In this document: one piece after another, positions 47,071 to 59,385 of the stretch
How the letters are laid out: the number at the start of each line of letters is the position of its first letter
Position numbering within the stretch: the stretch's first letter is position 1
Assembly (NCBI GenBank): GCA_963682025.1
Contig: OY821519.1
Coordinates: 101,056,585 to 101,120,584, forward strand
Source: Cordilura impudica
Lineage: Eukaryota; Arthropoda; Insecta; Diptera; Scathophagidae
DNA: 64,000 nucleotides
Direction of reading: 5' to 3'
The notes under the pieces: model-generated
The model's database searches: none
Told to the model about the DNA's origin: nothing
What the model saw: only the letters and a program-made list of their open reading frames with translations
Made by a program: the position numbers and the translations under genes

Positions 47071-48587
47071 CACTTCTAGTGTTACAAAATATTGATTGAT
47101 TATATTTTTTATGGAATTGATGTTAAGTAAAATTCATACATAAATTTTTGTCTATATCTTGGTAAACCAATAAATAACGGCAATGTGCAAAATCGCTTTT
47201 GCTTTGCAGAAGTAGAAGTATTTCTGACAAATTTTTTTTCACCAGCACAGATGAAATTGATGATTTACTATCACATTTGGAAATTAATAGGAGTCCAGGA
47301 ACATCGAAATGTTTATATTAATGTAAAGATACATATAGTGGCTCCTGTTCTTGCGAATATTTTAAACTCTTCAATTACAACCTCAGTTTTTCCAGATATA
47401 CTTAAAGTTCATAAAACCATTCCGATTTCAAAGGAAAATAATGCCAGTTCTGTGGAAAAGTTTAGACTGGTTGTTGTTTTGTGGATAATTGCTAAAGTTT
47501 TAGAAAAAATTTTGCATTCACAACTTTTAGCATTTTTTGAAAGAGAATCTATTATATTCTCTAATCAATATGGTTTTAGGAAGGGTTGTGGCTGTGATCA
47601 ATGTAGTTAATTACATAGTGACTGTTTGGATAAAGGTTTTACTGGTGTTGGGGGCCTTTTCTACAATTTTTCTAAGACTTTTGATCTTGTCGATCACAAG
47701 ATTTTAAAATTTAAAAGTTAAAAGTTAAATTTTATGGCATAAGAGGTACAGAATTGGCTCTAATAGAAAACTATTTAGAAGGAAGGAAGCAATATGTTCA
47801 AATTAATACGTCTAAGAGCTCAATGAATGTTGTCGAACACGGTATTCCGCAGGGCAGTGTTTTGGGTCCTTTATTGTATTTGTATTTGTATTTATTAAAT
47901 TACAGTAATGGAATCAGATAAGTTATTCATTATATTTAACATCAGTATCTCTTAATCTAAATTTACTATATATATAAACGATATTAACAATCTAGGTCTT
48001 GATGGGAAGATGTTTATGTACGCTGATGATTTGCTTATTTTTTACCCGTATAAAGAAGATCTGGTTAAAACGTTTGCGGAACAAGATGGTGCTCTAATTT
48101 CAGAGTTTGCGAGGTTAAACAAACTGGTACTAAATGCTAATGAAGCAAGACTTATAAGATTTAGACCTCATCCGAATCGTAATAATAACAATAACATTAT
48201 ATATATTGATGACAAAGAGGTAGAGGAAGTACAAGCCGTAAAATATCTCGGAGTATTTATACAAAACAATTTGCCGTGGCATCGCCATATACAACATCTG
48301 CAGGCCAAGATATCACCGGCTCTGGGAGTTTTATTTAAATTAAAGCACAAACTTGATGAAAAGACTAAATATATTATTTTTCAATCATTGATTTAGAGCC
48401 GTTTGAATTATTTGATTTTGATATTTGGATATAATAAAAATTATGTTTTAAAATCCCTACAAATATTGCAGAATATATCATTAGAAATGGTATTTAATCT
48501 TCCCCGACTGTATGCAACTATATCTCTATATAGGGATGTCGCCAAAAATGTTTTAACTATACATGGAATGTACAAAATGCAGTTATT

Positions 48588-49205
48588 CCAGCGCTCGAAA
48601 TTCGAGTGCATTTTCTAGGTAACTTTATTTCTCAACTTAGCCAATTCACAAACCAACACGTTTATGGTTTATTATTATTATGAATGAAGATAACAAACTC
48701 ATTAACAAACACATCAATAAATTTAATAAACACACACATAGAATATCGTCACCTCAAAGACCAAACAACCTATCAGCAGTTTTCAAAAGTTTACAGGAGA
48801 GAGAAAAAACGTTATAAAATTGGAACTATTTGCAATATTGAAACGAAAATTATATATTCTCAATTTGGTATAGCTTGGTTATTTGTTACATTAAACGTTC
48901 AAAATTTTGCATACATATGCGTTATGATATAGGGAATAATATTAAATAAAAAAACTCAATTTTGAAATTTTTGCTGATAGGTTGTTTGGTCTCTAAGGTG
49001 ACGATATGTATAATTTTATGTATGTGTTAGTAGCAGCTTTAAATGCAATTTACTTAAAATAAAGGAAAAAATTTAAAAATCTGTAAATCTGGTGAACAGC
49101 TAAAAAGGAATACCTTTCAAATAATATAGGTTTGGTCAAAATCGGGATAAAACGGTAGAAGAAAACATCGGTCACAAGAAATCGCCTAGCCTATTAATAT
49201 TATAG
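48588..49205 (+). mobile_element. Repeat family F, copy 1, inserted in LINE
   Basis: Starts CCAGCGCTCGAAATTCGAGT, followed by TAGCCAATTCACAA. It ends with a block shared with 59820-60055 (ATGTATGTGTTAGTAG, AAATCTGTAAATCTGGTGAA, CATCGGTCACAAGAAATCG, CCTATTAATATTATAG). It interrupts the ORF2 of the surrounding LINE and is itself interrupted by a fold-back element (48743-49007). Confidence 0.65.
48743..49007. mobile_element. Fold-back MITE N inside family F copy
   Basis: About 265 bp with inverted arms of about 50 bp: ATATCGTCACCTCAAAGACC-AAACAACCTATCAGCA at 48743 and its near-exact inverse ending at 49007. The corresponding position in F copy 2 (about 59838-59850) lacks it, which supports insertion. 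The target duplication is unclear. Confidence 0.65.
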
Positions 49206-49440
49206 AAGATATGTTTTTAAAGTGCTACATAATATCGGTCACCATATTATTTGTTTTTCAGTTATTCAACAGGCTATCAATAGAAGAAACAATTCAAACC
49301 TTAGAGTTTCAAGATGTCGTTTAGAAACTACGAAACAGCGAGTAGAATATATCGGTAGTCTGGAATTTAATTGTTTACCGCAAAGTCTAATGTTTAACTA
49401 TTTCTTTATTTAAGAATAAATTAAAAGAATATCTTTTGAA

Positions 49441-50909
49441 TAATATTGTAATGGTTGTGATATTATTTTAAATTTTTTCTTTAGTACAAATTAAATTTTT
49501 TCTAATTTGTATAACAAATAATTTTCATTTAAATATTTTTCATTTTAATAAATTTATTTGCTAACTTTCCTCAACAAAGCCTTAATGGCGCTGAGGCTCA
49601 ATTATGTATGAATTGATTTCATGAAATAAATTTTATATAATACTAAAAAAAAAATTAAATGTACTAGATATTGTTGTCACAATTAGATCGCAATTTTACC
49701 AAACCTTGGGCTTGTAAATCCAACATTAAAATCGGTTATTAATCAATATATCAGAACAAAAATAAAAAACAAATATCAATACCGGAGCTGACAAAAAAAC
49801 AAAAAATGTTTAAGACACTTCTTTCATGTTACACCCCTCCCCCCCCAATTAGATGTTTTATAAATCGTATTTTTCTAGTCATTTCTCTCCACCTCTCACA
49901 TTAGAATCAAATGCACTTTCATATTTGTTCACTTCATTGGACAATTAAACTTTTAATAAAATTCCAATTTTAACATTTATTTGTAAACGAAATAAACAAT
50001 TCGAATATTAATGCCAAGCTCACGTAAAATATTTACAACTCCCCTTTTATTTTGTGCCCTGAACATTCTTTAGTAAAATGTTGATGATATTAATGTCGGA
50101 TTAATATGATTTACAATACATTGGAATTTATACGTTCATTAATTTTACACCAAACTAGAAAAACTCCCTGCCATGCTGTCCAAATGATTATCTTCAAATA
50201 AGTATGTACTAGCAAACATAAAGTAATAATAGAGACAATCGCGTGCCAAACGTCTTTGTGGAATGTAAAAGTAGAAGTCGTCTTTATAGAGACTTTATTA
50301 ATTCCATACAATCATTGAGATGCTGATGACGATGATATATTGACTTTAAATGACTTTTAGTGAAATTAGAAAACAAAATGCTAATAAGTTAGAAAGATGT
50401 TGTTGTAACCGAAGTTGATTGTAAAAGGTATTCATGTCAAATGTCAAAATACTTGTCAACACATAACAGTATTAGCATATTAATCATAATTGAGAGAAAT
50501 ATGAATGAATGCGGGTATTCGAAGTGAATCAATTTGTAGTGAATGAAATTTGATTTAAAGAAAGTAAGATTTCTCTTAGTAAAGATTTAATTTTTTTTTT
50601 TAAATTAACATAAATTTGCAGTAAAAATTGTATAAAATGTATGAAACATTAGTAAAAGAATAACTAGAAATTAGGGTTACTTTTTAATTGTCAGAATGTT
50701 GCCTTATTGTTTGAAAACCATTCAAGTTACGCTAATTTGTTATTTAACTCTATGTATATTCAGATACAAACCTAAATGTTAAATGGCCTGTGAAAAGGGT
50801 TGACCTTTCTTATATGAAATCATTCGTTGAAAAGAATTAATTCTAAAATTTTGTCAAAAAACTATTTTTTATAACACCAAAACGGCGACTGAAATGTTTG
50901 AGTTGTTTA
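49441..50909. other. No gene recognised
   Basis: AT-rich; a C-run (49846-49854) and scattered A-runs only. The 66-codon minus frame at 50111-50311 has no recognisable domain. Confidence 0.4.
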
Positions 50910-51635
50910 AAGAAAATATTATGCTACCATGGTATGAGTGTCATATATGTGGAGTACTGAAATAGTGAAAGCCTTGGTTCTTTGTCTGAGTTCATGGGTT
51001 ATTAATGTGAGTAGTCTGACAAAAAATGGGCGGGATCGGACAATGGGCGTGGCACCCCCATAAAAAGTATATGTCATATATCGGGAGTACTGTTTGCAAA
51101 GCATTTGGACCTTGCGTGAGTTCATAAGTTATTAATGTGAATAGTCGGATAAAAGTCACAAGCCTTGGGATCGGACCAATGGACGTGGTATCTCCTACAC
51201 CAAAAATATGAAGTATTATGAAAATGAGAGTCTTGAAAGTTTTGATAAGTACATTAATTACCCATGTGAGTAGTCGTAGAAAGTATGGGCAGAATCGCCA
51301 AATTCAAAAATCGACAAGATCGAAAATCGCGAATATCAAAAATTGCCAAAATCGCAAAAAACTAAAATCGCTAAAATCAAAAATAACAAAAATCGCCAAG
51401 TCGAAAATTTCCAAAGACCCAAAATCGCCAATATCAAATGTCGCAAAAAACAATATCGCAAATCGCAAAAAACAATAATCGCTACAGTCCAAAACCGCCA
51501 AAATCGCCAAAGTCTAAAATCGCAAAAACAAAAATTGACAAAATTAAAAATCGCCAAAAATAAATATATTTTTCTAGAAAATACATTCCCAATTTTTTAT
51601 ATCGTTACGATGGATGTAGCGAAGTGAACCGACTC
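50910..51635 (-). repeat. Repeat family G, copy 2 (inverted)
   Basis: Read in reverse it repeats the 16180-17470 structure: CGCTACATCCATCGTAACG at the start, an array of GGCGATTTTTGATTTTG-like units (51290-51560), then units with GATCGGAC/CAATGGGCGTGGCACC (50920-51200). Only about two of the longer units remain. Frames in the array on both strands are low-complexity artefacts. Confidence 0.65.
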
Positions 51636-52190
51636 AATGTGAGAGATTTAGTCAATCTAGCATCTCAAAATTAATTTTCATATGAAGTTTTAGAGATATC
51701 AACTTGAAATTTGGCACGATCGTTAAGGAGATTATAAGCTTCAATATGGTGAAAGATAACTAGTTCCAACTAGTGTCAAAGGGGACTAGTTCCGAACTAT
51801 CCTCAAAAACACTAGTTGGGGACAATTTTTTTTTACACATTTATATTCAAAATTTCTTCTCTTTTTCTATAAGTACCCACATACAACCATTTCTATAAAA
51901 TGCTTCAAGTTTCGAACTTCAGTTTTCGATGATTCTTTGCAAATGAGAAAAAATAAAAAGTTAATGTTGTTTCAATGTTAAATTTATTGATATCTAAAAC
52001 ATAATAAAGAGGAAAAACTAAAAAATTCAACGAAAGTTCTTAAAAGAATGGAAAATATTCAAAATGAGATATCAATCAAAAACCAAAATAAAGAAATTAT
52101 ATACAAATTATACAAAAGTAAAAAGCGAAAAGTAGAAATAAAAAAAAAAGAAATTTATACAAAAATAAAAGTTCCAGAGAGCTGCAAGCA
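51636..52190. other. No gene recognised
   Basis: Contains a locally repeated ACTAGTT/AACTAGT motif (51765-51825) and A-rich sequence up to the end of the Transib pseudogene. Confidence 0.35.
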
Positions 52191-52197
52191 AAGTTTT

Positions 52198-55080
52198 TTA
52201 TGCTAAATCATCAAATTCATCATTTAGCTGGATGTCAGACAAAAGTGCAATGACCTCAGAAGGTAAAGTAGAACGCTTGGTTTTTGGGGGCAAACGTAAA
52301 CTTGCAATCAAAGGGTCTGACGTGACCTATGCAATAAATCTATGTTGGTGTCAACTCGGGACGTTTTTCTTGTGAACAGTTAGCGATACTGTCTCGACTC
52401 TTTGTTGCGTGCTTCTTGCGCTTCTTCAGAAAAGTTTCCTATGAGAAGAATGCATGAAGAAATGATAGCTCCTCCATGAAACAATATTTTGTGGAGAGTT
52501 ACTGGCATATAGTACCAAGGATATAAACTCAAATAAAGCTCTCTTGTTTCTGACGTAAAATTTTGGAACGCATCTATATTGATAAAATAGCCGATGTTTA
52601 TGCAAATAAGTATTACTCCAAACCGCTTGATCAGATCGACATTTATGCCTGTAATATCCGATGTATTTTCTGCTTCTTTGAAAAATCTTCTGGCCGTATT
52701 GCCATCATTTGTGTTTCCTGTTTTCTGTTTCGGCATATCCACAAGAAGACCCATTTCGTTCCTAAACCTGTCTTGTATTTTTTTCTTCCTTCTTGCAACG
52801 CTCTCCTTATTTTCATCGCCTGATACGTACCATTTTTCTATTTCCAATCTGTAAGAAATGTGCAACAAGCACTCCATAAACCTTATGTAGGCATGTAGAG
52901 GTGAAAGACCAACAGCAAGCATATTTTCATCGATTTCGCGCTGTGATAAGGCATTCATGTCGTTCATAGTTTTTGGAGTTGAACCACATATATAGTACGC
53001 TTGCGATGGCGTGTAATTGACTTTGCCGTCAATCATACATAGAACTAAATTGGCTTTAACTGTGAAACTATAACCGTGAAGCTCAAAGCTAGTTGGTTTC
53101 AAAACAGAAATTTGCTGCCGAATATGCTCCACTTCCGCTTTAATAACCTCACGCGTCTCTTTCGTGAAAATAAATTTGATCGGTCTACAATATCTTGTCG
53201 AAGACGGAGCTGGATTTTGCCAAAAAAATATGTTTCCTTCCTTCAGCTCCAGAGTTAAGTTGAAGAGGCACCATCGAAAGAGAAAACATGCTTTCGTCTG
53301 ACATGTTGTCATCCGAAATTTTTTGCTTGTAACGGTTCTGTTCAGCTCCATCGCATCCCCATTTTATTATTATGCTTAATTCATCCTGAATGGCAGGGAA
53401 CGACTTAAAAACCTCATATTGTGCATCTATTAATCTTTTTACCGTGTGGTCTATTAAGGATTGCAAATTGATTTCGGCATATGTTTCAGTAACAGTAACA
53501 AGGCTTGGGTAGCACAATAATTTTGATTGCTTAACGAGGTCATAGCATGGATACAATTTCGGACTGTATGGTATCGTATGCAATCGTATTCCACGGTATT
53601 GCTCAGTTGATAAATTTTCGTCCAAAATCATGGCCAGTGCTTGATCTGGTGTAAGACTTTTCTTTTCAGTAATGCTTACCCTTGCTCTTTTTATAGCTGT
53701 ACCTCTCGAAGGGGATGCAGCCGACAACTCTTTGACAATGTTTGCTGAGTCTCTTTTTCCACAGGATCTCAGATGCATTGCAGTAGCCATAGTTAATTGT
53801 TCCGAAGCTGCATTTGATATTAACTCTTTGCATTTCCGTTTTTGTGTACTCGAAGCACTTTCAGCAAACTCTTTTTCTCGCGTTCCGCGTTGCGGTATTT
53901 GTTTTGAAGTTGATGGTGCGTGATCAAGAGCAAAATCAACAGCAGAAATTTTTGAACTTAGCCAAATAGCATTGTCATGCATAAATCTTGCTTTATCACG
54001 ATGAGGTTTGCTCCATCGCGACTGAAATTGGAAGCAAAGCTTTTTTATACGATCTTTAATTTTGGAATCGTCAACATCTGGTCCAAAAATTGATATAACG
54101 TGCTTTTCGACCGCTTCTGTTTTTTCGCTTTTCACCTTGCTCAACCTAATCCAAAATAGCTGCTCTCGCGATATTTCACTCAAACTAAAACAAGTAAGAA
54201 AATTATAGTCGGTCTAGACCGACTATACGATACCCTATACCATGCGCTTAGAGACCCTATCTCTTAGGCCCAACTAACTGGATATAGAAAATAAGCAACA
54301 ACCAAATTTGAGTGGGGTTTTTATTAATTTTTTTGGCTGCAGATATGAAAAAGTTCATATCGGATGCTATATCTGTATAGGGAGTTGGTCCAAAAATGGA
54401 CCGATCGTGATCATGTTTGGTAAAGTCTCTTGTATTTTGCAAAAATATACACAAACAAAATTTGAGAAGAATCAGTGCAATATTTTTGTTTTTTAATAGA
54501 TTTAAGTGAAGATCGGGAAGCAGCTCTATATGGGGTCAAAGGTATCATTTTTGGACTACTCATTAATGGATATAATGAACGCATACAAACCCAATTTGAG
54601 TAAGATCTATATGACAATTTGGATCTTATGGCAATTTATGTCGATTTCATATGGGTAATTTGTATGGGGGCTAGGTCTGAACATGCACCGATTCTCACCA
54701 ATTTCAATAGCGTTCATCCCATGGCCGATAAAAGCTTATGTACCAATTTTCATCAAAATACATTCATATTTGCGACCTGCAGTTTGATTACAAGCTTTAC
54801 ATGGACACACAGACGGACGGACGGACATTGTTAAATCAACTCAGAAAGTGATTCTGATTCGATCGGTATAATTAAAGATGGGTCTAGGTCAAATATTTTT
54901 GGTTGTTACAAACAGCAGCACAAAGTCATTATACCCAAACCACATAGTGGTATAGGGTATAAAAAAATTTGTTTTGGGCACATTAACAAAGATTCTGCTG
55001 GCATTCCCATCACGAAACTCCGTGGGACTTGGAAGTTCTAGTCTATCAAAGATTTGAAAGCTTTAAAATTTGTCTTACCT
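52198..55080 (-). pseudogene. Transib transposase (RAG1-core relative), split by a repeat
   Basis: The minus strand begins upstream of the repeat insertion with IFDRLELPSPTEFRDGNASR (about 54990-55050). It resumes at 54183 with SEISREQLFWIRLSKVKSEK. The catalytic region has KWGCDGAEQNRYKQK (Asp 278 of the 332-residue frame), a frameshift near 53250, FWQNPAPSSTRYCRPIKF, then LVLCMIDGKVNYT (second Asp). CICG-like YYICGSTPKTMND, RFMECLLHISYRLEIEKWYV, GNTNDGNTARRFF and LYPWYYMPVTLHKILFHG follow. The last motif is GNFSEEAQEARNK with the third acidic residue (Glu). Further shifts near 52380 and 52340 precede the C-terminus ending at 52198. These motifs and their order are those of Transib, the transposon superfamily related to the RAG1 core. 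Interrupted by repeat E (54187-54966). Inverted repeats not located. Confidence 0.85.
54187..54966 (+). repeat. Repeat family E, copy 1 (inside Transib)
   Basis: Most complete copy. It starts AAAACAAGTAAGAAAATTAT, includes a palindromic AGTCGGTCTAGACCGACTAT (54208-54227), GAGACCCTATCTCTTAGGCC and a (GACG)n microsatellite (54810-54830). It ends with the TATACCC...ACCACATAGTGG...GGGTATA hairpin. It sits in the N-terminal coding region of the Transib pseudogene, between VPKTN and SEISREQ, proving it is mobile. Confidence 0.8.
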
Positions 55081-55689
55081 TTTAGCTGGTTATAAAACAA
55101 TTTTTCAAAATACTTGAGTGCAAAAATAAATATTGTATAAAGCAAAAATTTTAAGTTTAAGTAATAACCTTCAATACAAAAAATATTTTAGGCCAAAAAA
55201 AACCACTCACAACTTCGACCTGATCACTCAAACTTTTGTGATCAATGCAAGCTTGCAAATCAATTTTTGCATGCTATGCAATTGCACGTGTTTGATAGCT
55301 GTTATCACGCCAATAACATTTTTTTATTCTCTTTTGTGTTTGTTTTCGTAACAATTGGGGTCTCTTCTCACAGAAAAAAAAAATATGAGCGGGTTACGAA
55401 AACATTTTTTTTTTGAATTTCGAGATGCCAGATTGATTAAATCTCACAGTGTGCGACTGTGTAGTACGGATCGCTATTCAAATTCATGGTATTCTATTGC
55501 ATGTCTCGAGCATGGCAATAGGCACTATTCAAACACAGTATATTATATTAAACGCATTTTTACCCTCTATTTGTCAAAAATTGCTTTTTTGATGCTCTAG
55601 TGACCACAGAGTATATAGAGACCTTGGAGGCCAATTTGCAGATCCATTTCTCGAAATCAACTTATCGTTGAAACCACATCTCGTCTGCA
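55081..55689. other. No gene recognised
   Basis: AT-rich. It probably includes the 5' end of the Transib copy, but no CACWGTG-type terminus could be placed with confidence. Frames at 55133-55351 and 55355-55600 are unrecognised. Confidence 0.35.
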
Positions 55690-55995
55690 TCACTGTCATG
55701 CACATTTAAAAAAAAAATTCTTGATAATAGTTCGGTAACGATCTTCATTGACCTAACGCGAACTCCGGCTTAATTTTTGATGAAATAAGGTCCGATGATG
55801 CCACCAGTGTGTAAGCCGCACCAAACGGTCCATTTTTCTGGATGTAATGAAGTCTTTAGCTCTGTTGGGGATTGGTCTCACTCCATATGCGGCAATTTTG
55901 TTTATTAACAAACCCGTTGGCAAAATTAACCTCACTGCTGAAAACAATTTCGCTATAAAATACCGTCTAAAAGTTTCGCGATGTGATGACTGACT
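55690..55995 (-). pseudogene. Third mariner-type transposase fragment
   Basis: The minus strand reads EIVFSSEVNFANGFVNKQNC and RIWSETNP, then WTVWCGLHTGGIIGPYF-like sequence in a shifted frame. This corresponds to FSDEAHFWLNGFVNKQN...GGVIGPYFF in the 17.6-kb copy. The first catalytic Asp is Ser here (FSSE). Both ends are missing. The LINE tail at 56015 lies next to it, so the LINE probably inserted into or beside this relic. Confidence 0.7.
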
Positions 55996-56014
55996 TTCCA
56001 GGTAAATTTGAATA

Positions 56015-59000
56015 TTTTATTTATTTTATTTATTTATTAACCCATAATTGAAATTATAATATAATTTAACTAAGAGCAATAGCAACGTAGGCCTTCAGCT
56101 CAATATAAATATTACAAAAAGTTTACTTAACTTAGGGAATTGTGTTATATTTTGTTATAAAGGTTGCATAGTTTAAGAAATTTAATCATTAATGATATGT
56201 TATCGGGAGAGGGTGTGGATAGTGGATGTAGAGGACTAGTATTTTTAAATGTTACTCTTCGGGCGTTTTCAGTTTTAGTGCATTGGCAAAGAAAGTGTGA
56301 TGGTGTAGTTGGTAATGAAATATTGCAGTTACAAAAGGGTGTAATATTTGGATTGTATAGTGATCCATGTGTTACTCTGGTATGGCCTAGTCGAAGCCTT
56401 TCGAATATGATGAAGTCAAGTCTTTTAGCATGTGTTTGATTGCCAGTCATGACGTCATAAATATTTTTTTTATAATGATTGATGTTTTTGTACCAGGTTG
56501 ATGATGAACTGAAAGAATGGTCTCTGTCAATATTATCAAAGTGTTTGTCAATTAGGTTATCAATGTCTTTACGATTATAGTTTTGTGTCGTCAGTAAAGG
56601 GCGTTTTGCTGAATATTTCGCCTCGGAATCTGCATATTCATTTCCTTTTATGTTGCAGTGGCCAGGAACCCAGATTAATGTTATGTCCGGGAACCTTTTT
56701 ATTAAAATTTTCCTAATGTTAGAAGGGTAAAACTCAGAGTTTGATATATTTGCGATGGATGCTAAAGAAGAAAGGGAATCTGTACAGATAGAAAATTTTC
56801 CTTTTTTGTTGTAAACGTATAACAATGCTTCGTGAATGGCTATCAACTCTGCAGTAAATATTGAACTGTGGGTGGGAAGGATTGCTGTTTTAATTGTTTC
56901 AGTTACAGTAGTTATACTGTACGTTATCGATATATCGGTTTTAGAACCGTCAGTGAAAATAAACTTAGAGTCACAAAGTTTACTTTTGATCGAAGCAAAT
57001 AAGATTTTGTATTGGGAATGATCTGTATTGGCTTTAGCAAATTCATGTAGGGATGTATCTATGCTGCCTGTATTTAGTAACCAGGGAGGAAATTTCTTGA
57101 CTTTGTTGCTATTAATGAATGATGGTAGTTCTAGTTTTCTACAGTTTTGAATTGTTCTATATATAGTTGAAGTTATTCTAGGTATCTTTTTTGACAGTTT
57201 TGTTTTTTTAACTATTTGAGTCAGAGGGGTGTTACTGTTGTACAGTAGTGTACGAAACAATTTAGAGGTTAGTATTTGATTTTGTGCATTTAAAGATCTT
57301 ATGTTAGCCTCAAAATACATATTTTTTATTGGAGTTGAGCGCAGGGCGCCCAGCGATAATCTTATCGCCGCATTAATTATGGAATTAATTTTCCTCAGAA
57401 CCGAGTAGGGGGCTGAACCGTAAATTGGCAGACAGTAGTTGACTTTTGATAAAATTAAAGCTTTTACAACAGAAATTAAAGATTTAGTGTTGCAGTTAAA
57501 TTTATGGGTAGCGAGACATTTAATAATATTTAATCTTTTCGTCAATGATGATGTTAAATAGTCAATGTGGTCATTCCATCTATAGTGTTTATTTATTAAT
57601 ATGCCAAGAATCCTTAAAGTTTCAACCTCAGTTATAGCAAAGTTGGATGAGGCTATATCACAATGTGTCTGCAAATATGAATATATTTGCACTTTGACGT
57701 AGAAAGTGTAGCGCCGGAATAATCACACCAACGATTGATGTCGTTAAATAGATTATTGAGGTTTAACACAGGATTTTTTTCTCTGGAAGACGGTATTATC
57801 AAGTTAAAGTCATCTGCGTAGGCACAAAAACCAATTTCCTTATGTAGCGATATTAGAGAGCATAATTTGTTGTAGGCTATAATGAAAAGGATTACTGACA
57901 GGGGTGATCCCTGTGGAATACCATTGTATAAAGGATAGGGTGTAGAATAATTGTTATTTATTTGAACTGTAATTTTTCTGTTTTTCATAAAATTTGTAAC
58001 ATATTTTATTATTTTTGGGCCAACTCTCCATTCTGTTAGTTGATCTATTATTGAATGGATACCTACTTTGTCAAAAGCTCGCTCAAAGTCGAGAGATATA
58101 ATAGTTGTGTGTTTACGAACTGAGAGACTATGGGCAATTTGATAGTCGACATAGAGTAGACTATCAATTGTTGAGCTCCCCTTTTTAAAGCCAAATTGGC
58201 GATTATTTAAAAGTTTGTTAGAAGTAACAAACCACCATAACCTGTTGGCAATAATTTTATCCAAAACTTTGGAGAGACAGGGGTTTAAGGAGATAGGGCG
58301 ATATGATTTGATCAGTGATTTGTTGTTTTTTGGTTTTAAAATGGGTATGACTATGCTGTTCTTGAATTGTTGTGGGATATAGTTGGAGAAAATAGAATTA
58401 TATAGTTTAAGAATTCTTACTTTCAGTTGATATGGTAGCTTTTTTAACATTGGGTAAGATATTCTGTCAAGTCCTGGGGTTTTACCTTTCAGCCTGTTAA
58501 GAGTAGAAGAAAGCTCGATGTAGTTTATATCGTTTTCAATTGTAATTGCTTGATTACATGGAACAAATATTGGCAGATTAGAAGCCGCGTGTTGTTTATT
58601 TGATTGAAATTTTGTTGAAAAATTTGCATCAGATGAGTTAGTTGACCAGTATCTACCGAATTCTTGACCCATTTTTATTTTATTTGTAATGATTTCGTCC
58701 GGGTTATCTAGGGAAGATATGCAGTGGATAGTTTCCCTATATTTGTATCCAGTGAAATTTCTGATATTGGCCCATTCTTTTTCTATGGGTGTGCTGGGGT
58801 TAATTGTGGATGTAAATGAGGTAGCAGATGCTCTTTTTGCTATTTTAATTTCTCTTTTATAAATTGAGTTTGATTTTTTGTAGTTAAGCATGTTTGTTTG
58901 AGTCATATTTCTTTTAAAGGTATGCCAGAGGTTATTTTTTAGTGATTTGAGCTCTTCTAACTTATTATTCCACCAGGGAACTTGTTTGGTTGATGTGTTG

Positions 59001-59385
59001 TTTACATGGGGAATAGATACGTTAGCAGCTTGGTGTATTATTTTGCAAATATTTGCTGTTTCCTTATTGATATTTGCAGAAATTATTCTGTTCTTGTCGT
59101 GAATTTGACAAAGATTCTGGAATTTTAGCCAGTCTGCATGTTTGGTATTATATTTTGGTTTGCTGATGGCAGGGAGGCAACCCATTTTGGGAAATAGTTC
59201 AATAATGATAGGGAAGTGATCACTACCACTTAGAGTGTCTTCGATTTTCCAGTCCGCTTGAGCAGCTAGATTGGATGAGCAGAAGGTAAGGTCTATATGT
59301 GAGAATGTTCCATGAGTATTAAAGTGTGTTGGAGATTTGTCGTTTAGTAGAACTAAGTCTGAATTTGAATAATTTGGCACCGTTG
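56015..59385 (-). mobile_element. I-like LINE with RNase H, 5'-truncated
   Basis: The 3' end is marked by a (TAAA)n-type tail (about 56015-56042, minus strand). ORF2 runs upstream to about 59385, where homology to the endonuclease stops mid-domain. This is the usual result of incomplete reverse transcription. Best preserved LINE in the window. Confidence 0.85.
56145..59380 (-). pseudogene. I-clade LINE ORF2: endonuclease (partial), RT, RNase H; one frameshift
   Basis: Two long frames, 57653-59380 (575 codons) and 56145-57692 (515 codons), overlap by 40 bp. They join by a one-base shift near 57665, giving about 1075 residues. The first has the endonuclease end (FSHIDLTFCSSNLAAQADWK, SGSDHFPIII), RT fingers LKGKTPGLDRISYPML, YRPISLNPCLSKVLDKII, QFGFKKGSSTIDSL, SLDFERAFDKVGIHSIIDQL, GIPQGSPLSVILFIIAYNKL and FCAYADDFNLIIP (about residue 520). 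The second has the thumb and a complete-looking RNase H: FTDGSKTD (D248), AELIAIHEAL (E282), CTDSLSS (D305) and WVPGHCNIKGNEYAD. A Cys/His stretch FCNCNISLPTTPSHFLCQC follows near the end. RNase H after the RT defines I-group LINEs. Only the shift and the 5' truncation disable it. Confidence 0.9.

Larger units (their letters stand above)
47185..49440 (+). pseudogene. LINE reverse transcriptase, interrupted by nested repeats
   Basis: Frames together recover DEIDDLLSHLEINRSPG, VAPVLANILNSSITTSVFPD, VLEKILHSQLLAFFERESII, SNQYGFRKGCGC, YNFSKTFDLVDHKIL, LIENYLEGRKQYVQIN, HGIPQGSVLGPLL, then an insertion of about 90 bp (47870-47965), YINDINNLG, MFMYADDLLIFYPY (catalytic YADD, about 48010), AVKYLGVFIQNNLPWHRHI and SLEMVFNLPRLYATISLYR. 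Another insertion (48588-49205) precedes the C-terminal RLETTKQRVEYIGSLEFNCL. Stops and shifts occur throughout. CR1/jockey-like; inactive. Confidence 0.85.

Noticed and set aside
51218..51627. Overlapping frames on both strands with Ile/Lys- or Phe/Leu-rich repeats
   Set aside because: Products of the GCGATTTTTG array of family G in any frame; no domain or codon evidence. The same applies to 16534-16912.
55445..55460. CACAGTGTGCGACTGTG as a Transib terminus
   Set aside because: It has the CACWRTG look, but no matching inverted end was found beyond 52198 and no 5-bp duplication could be shown.
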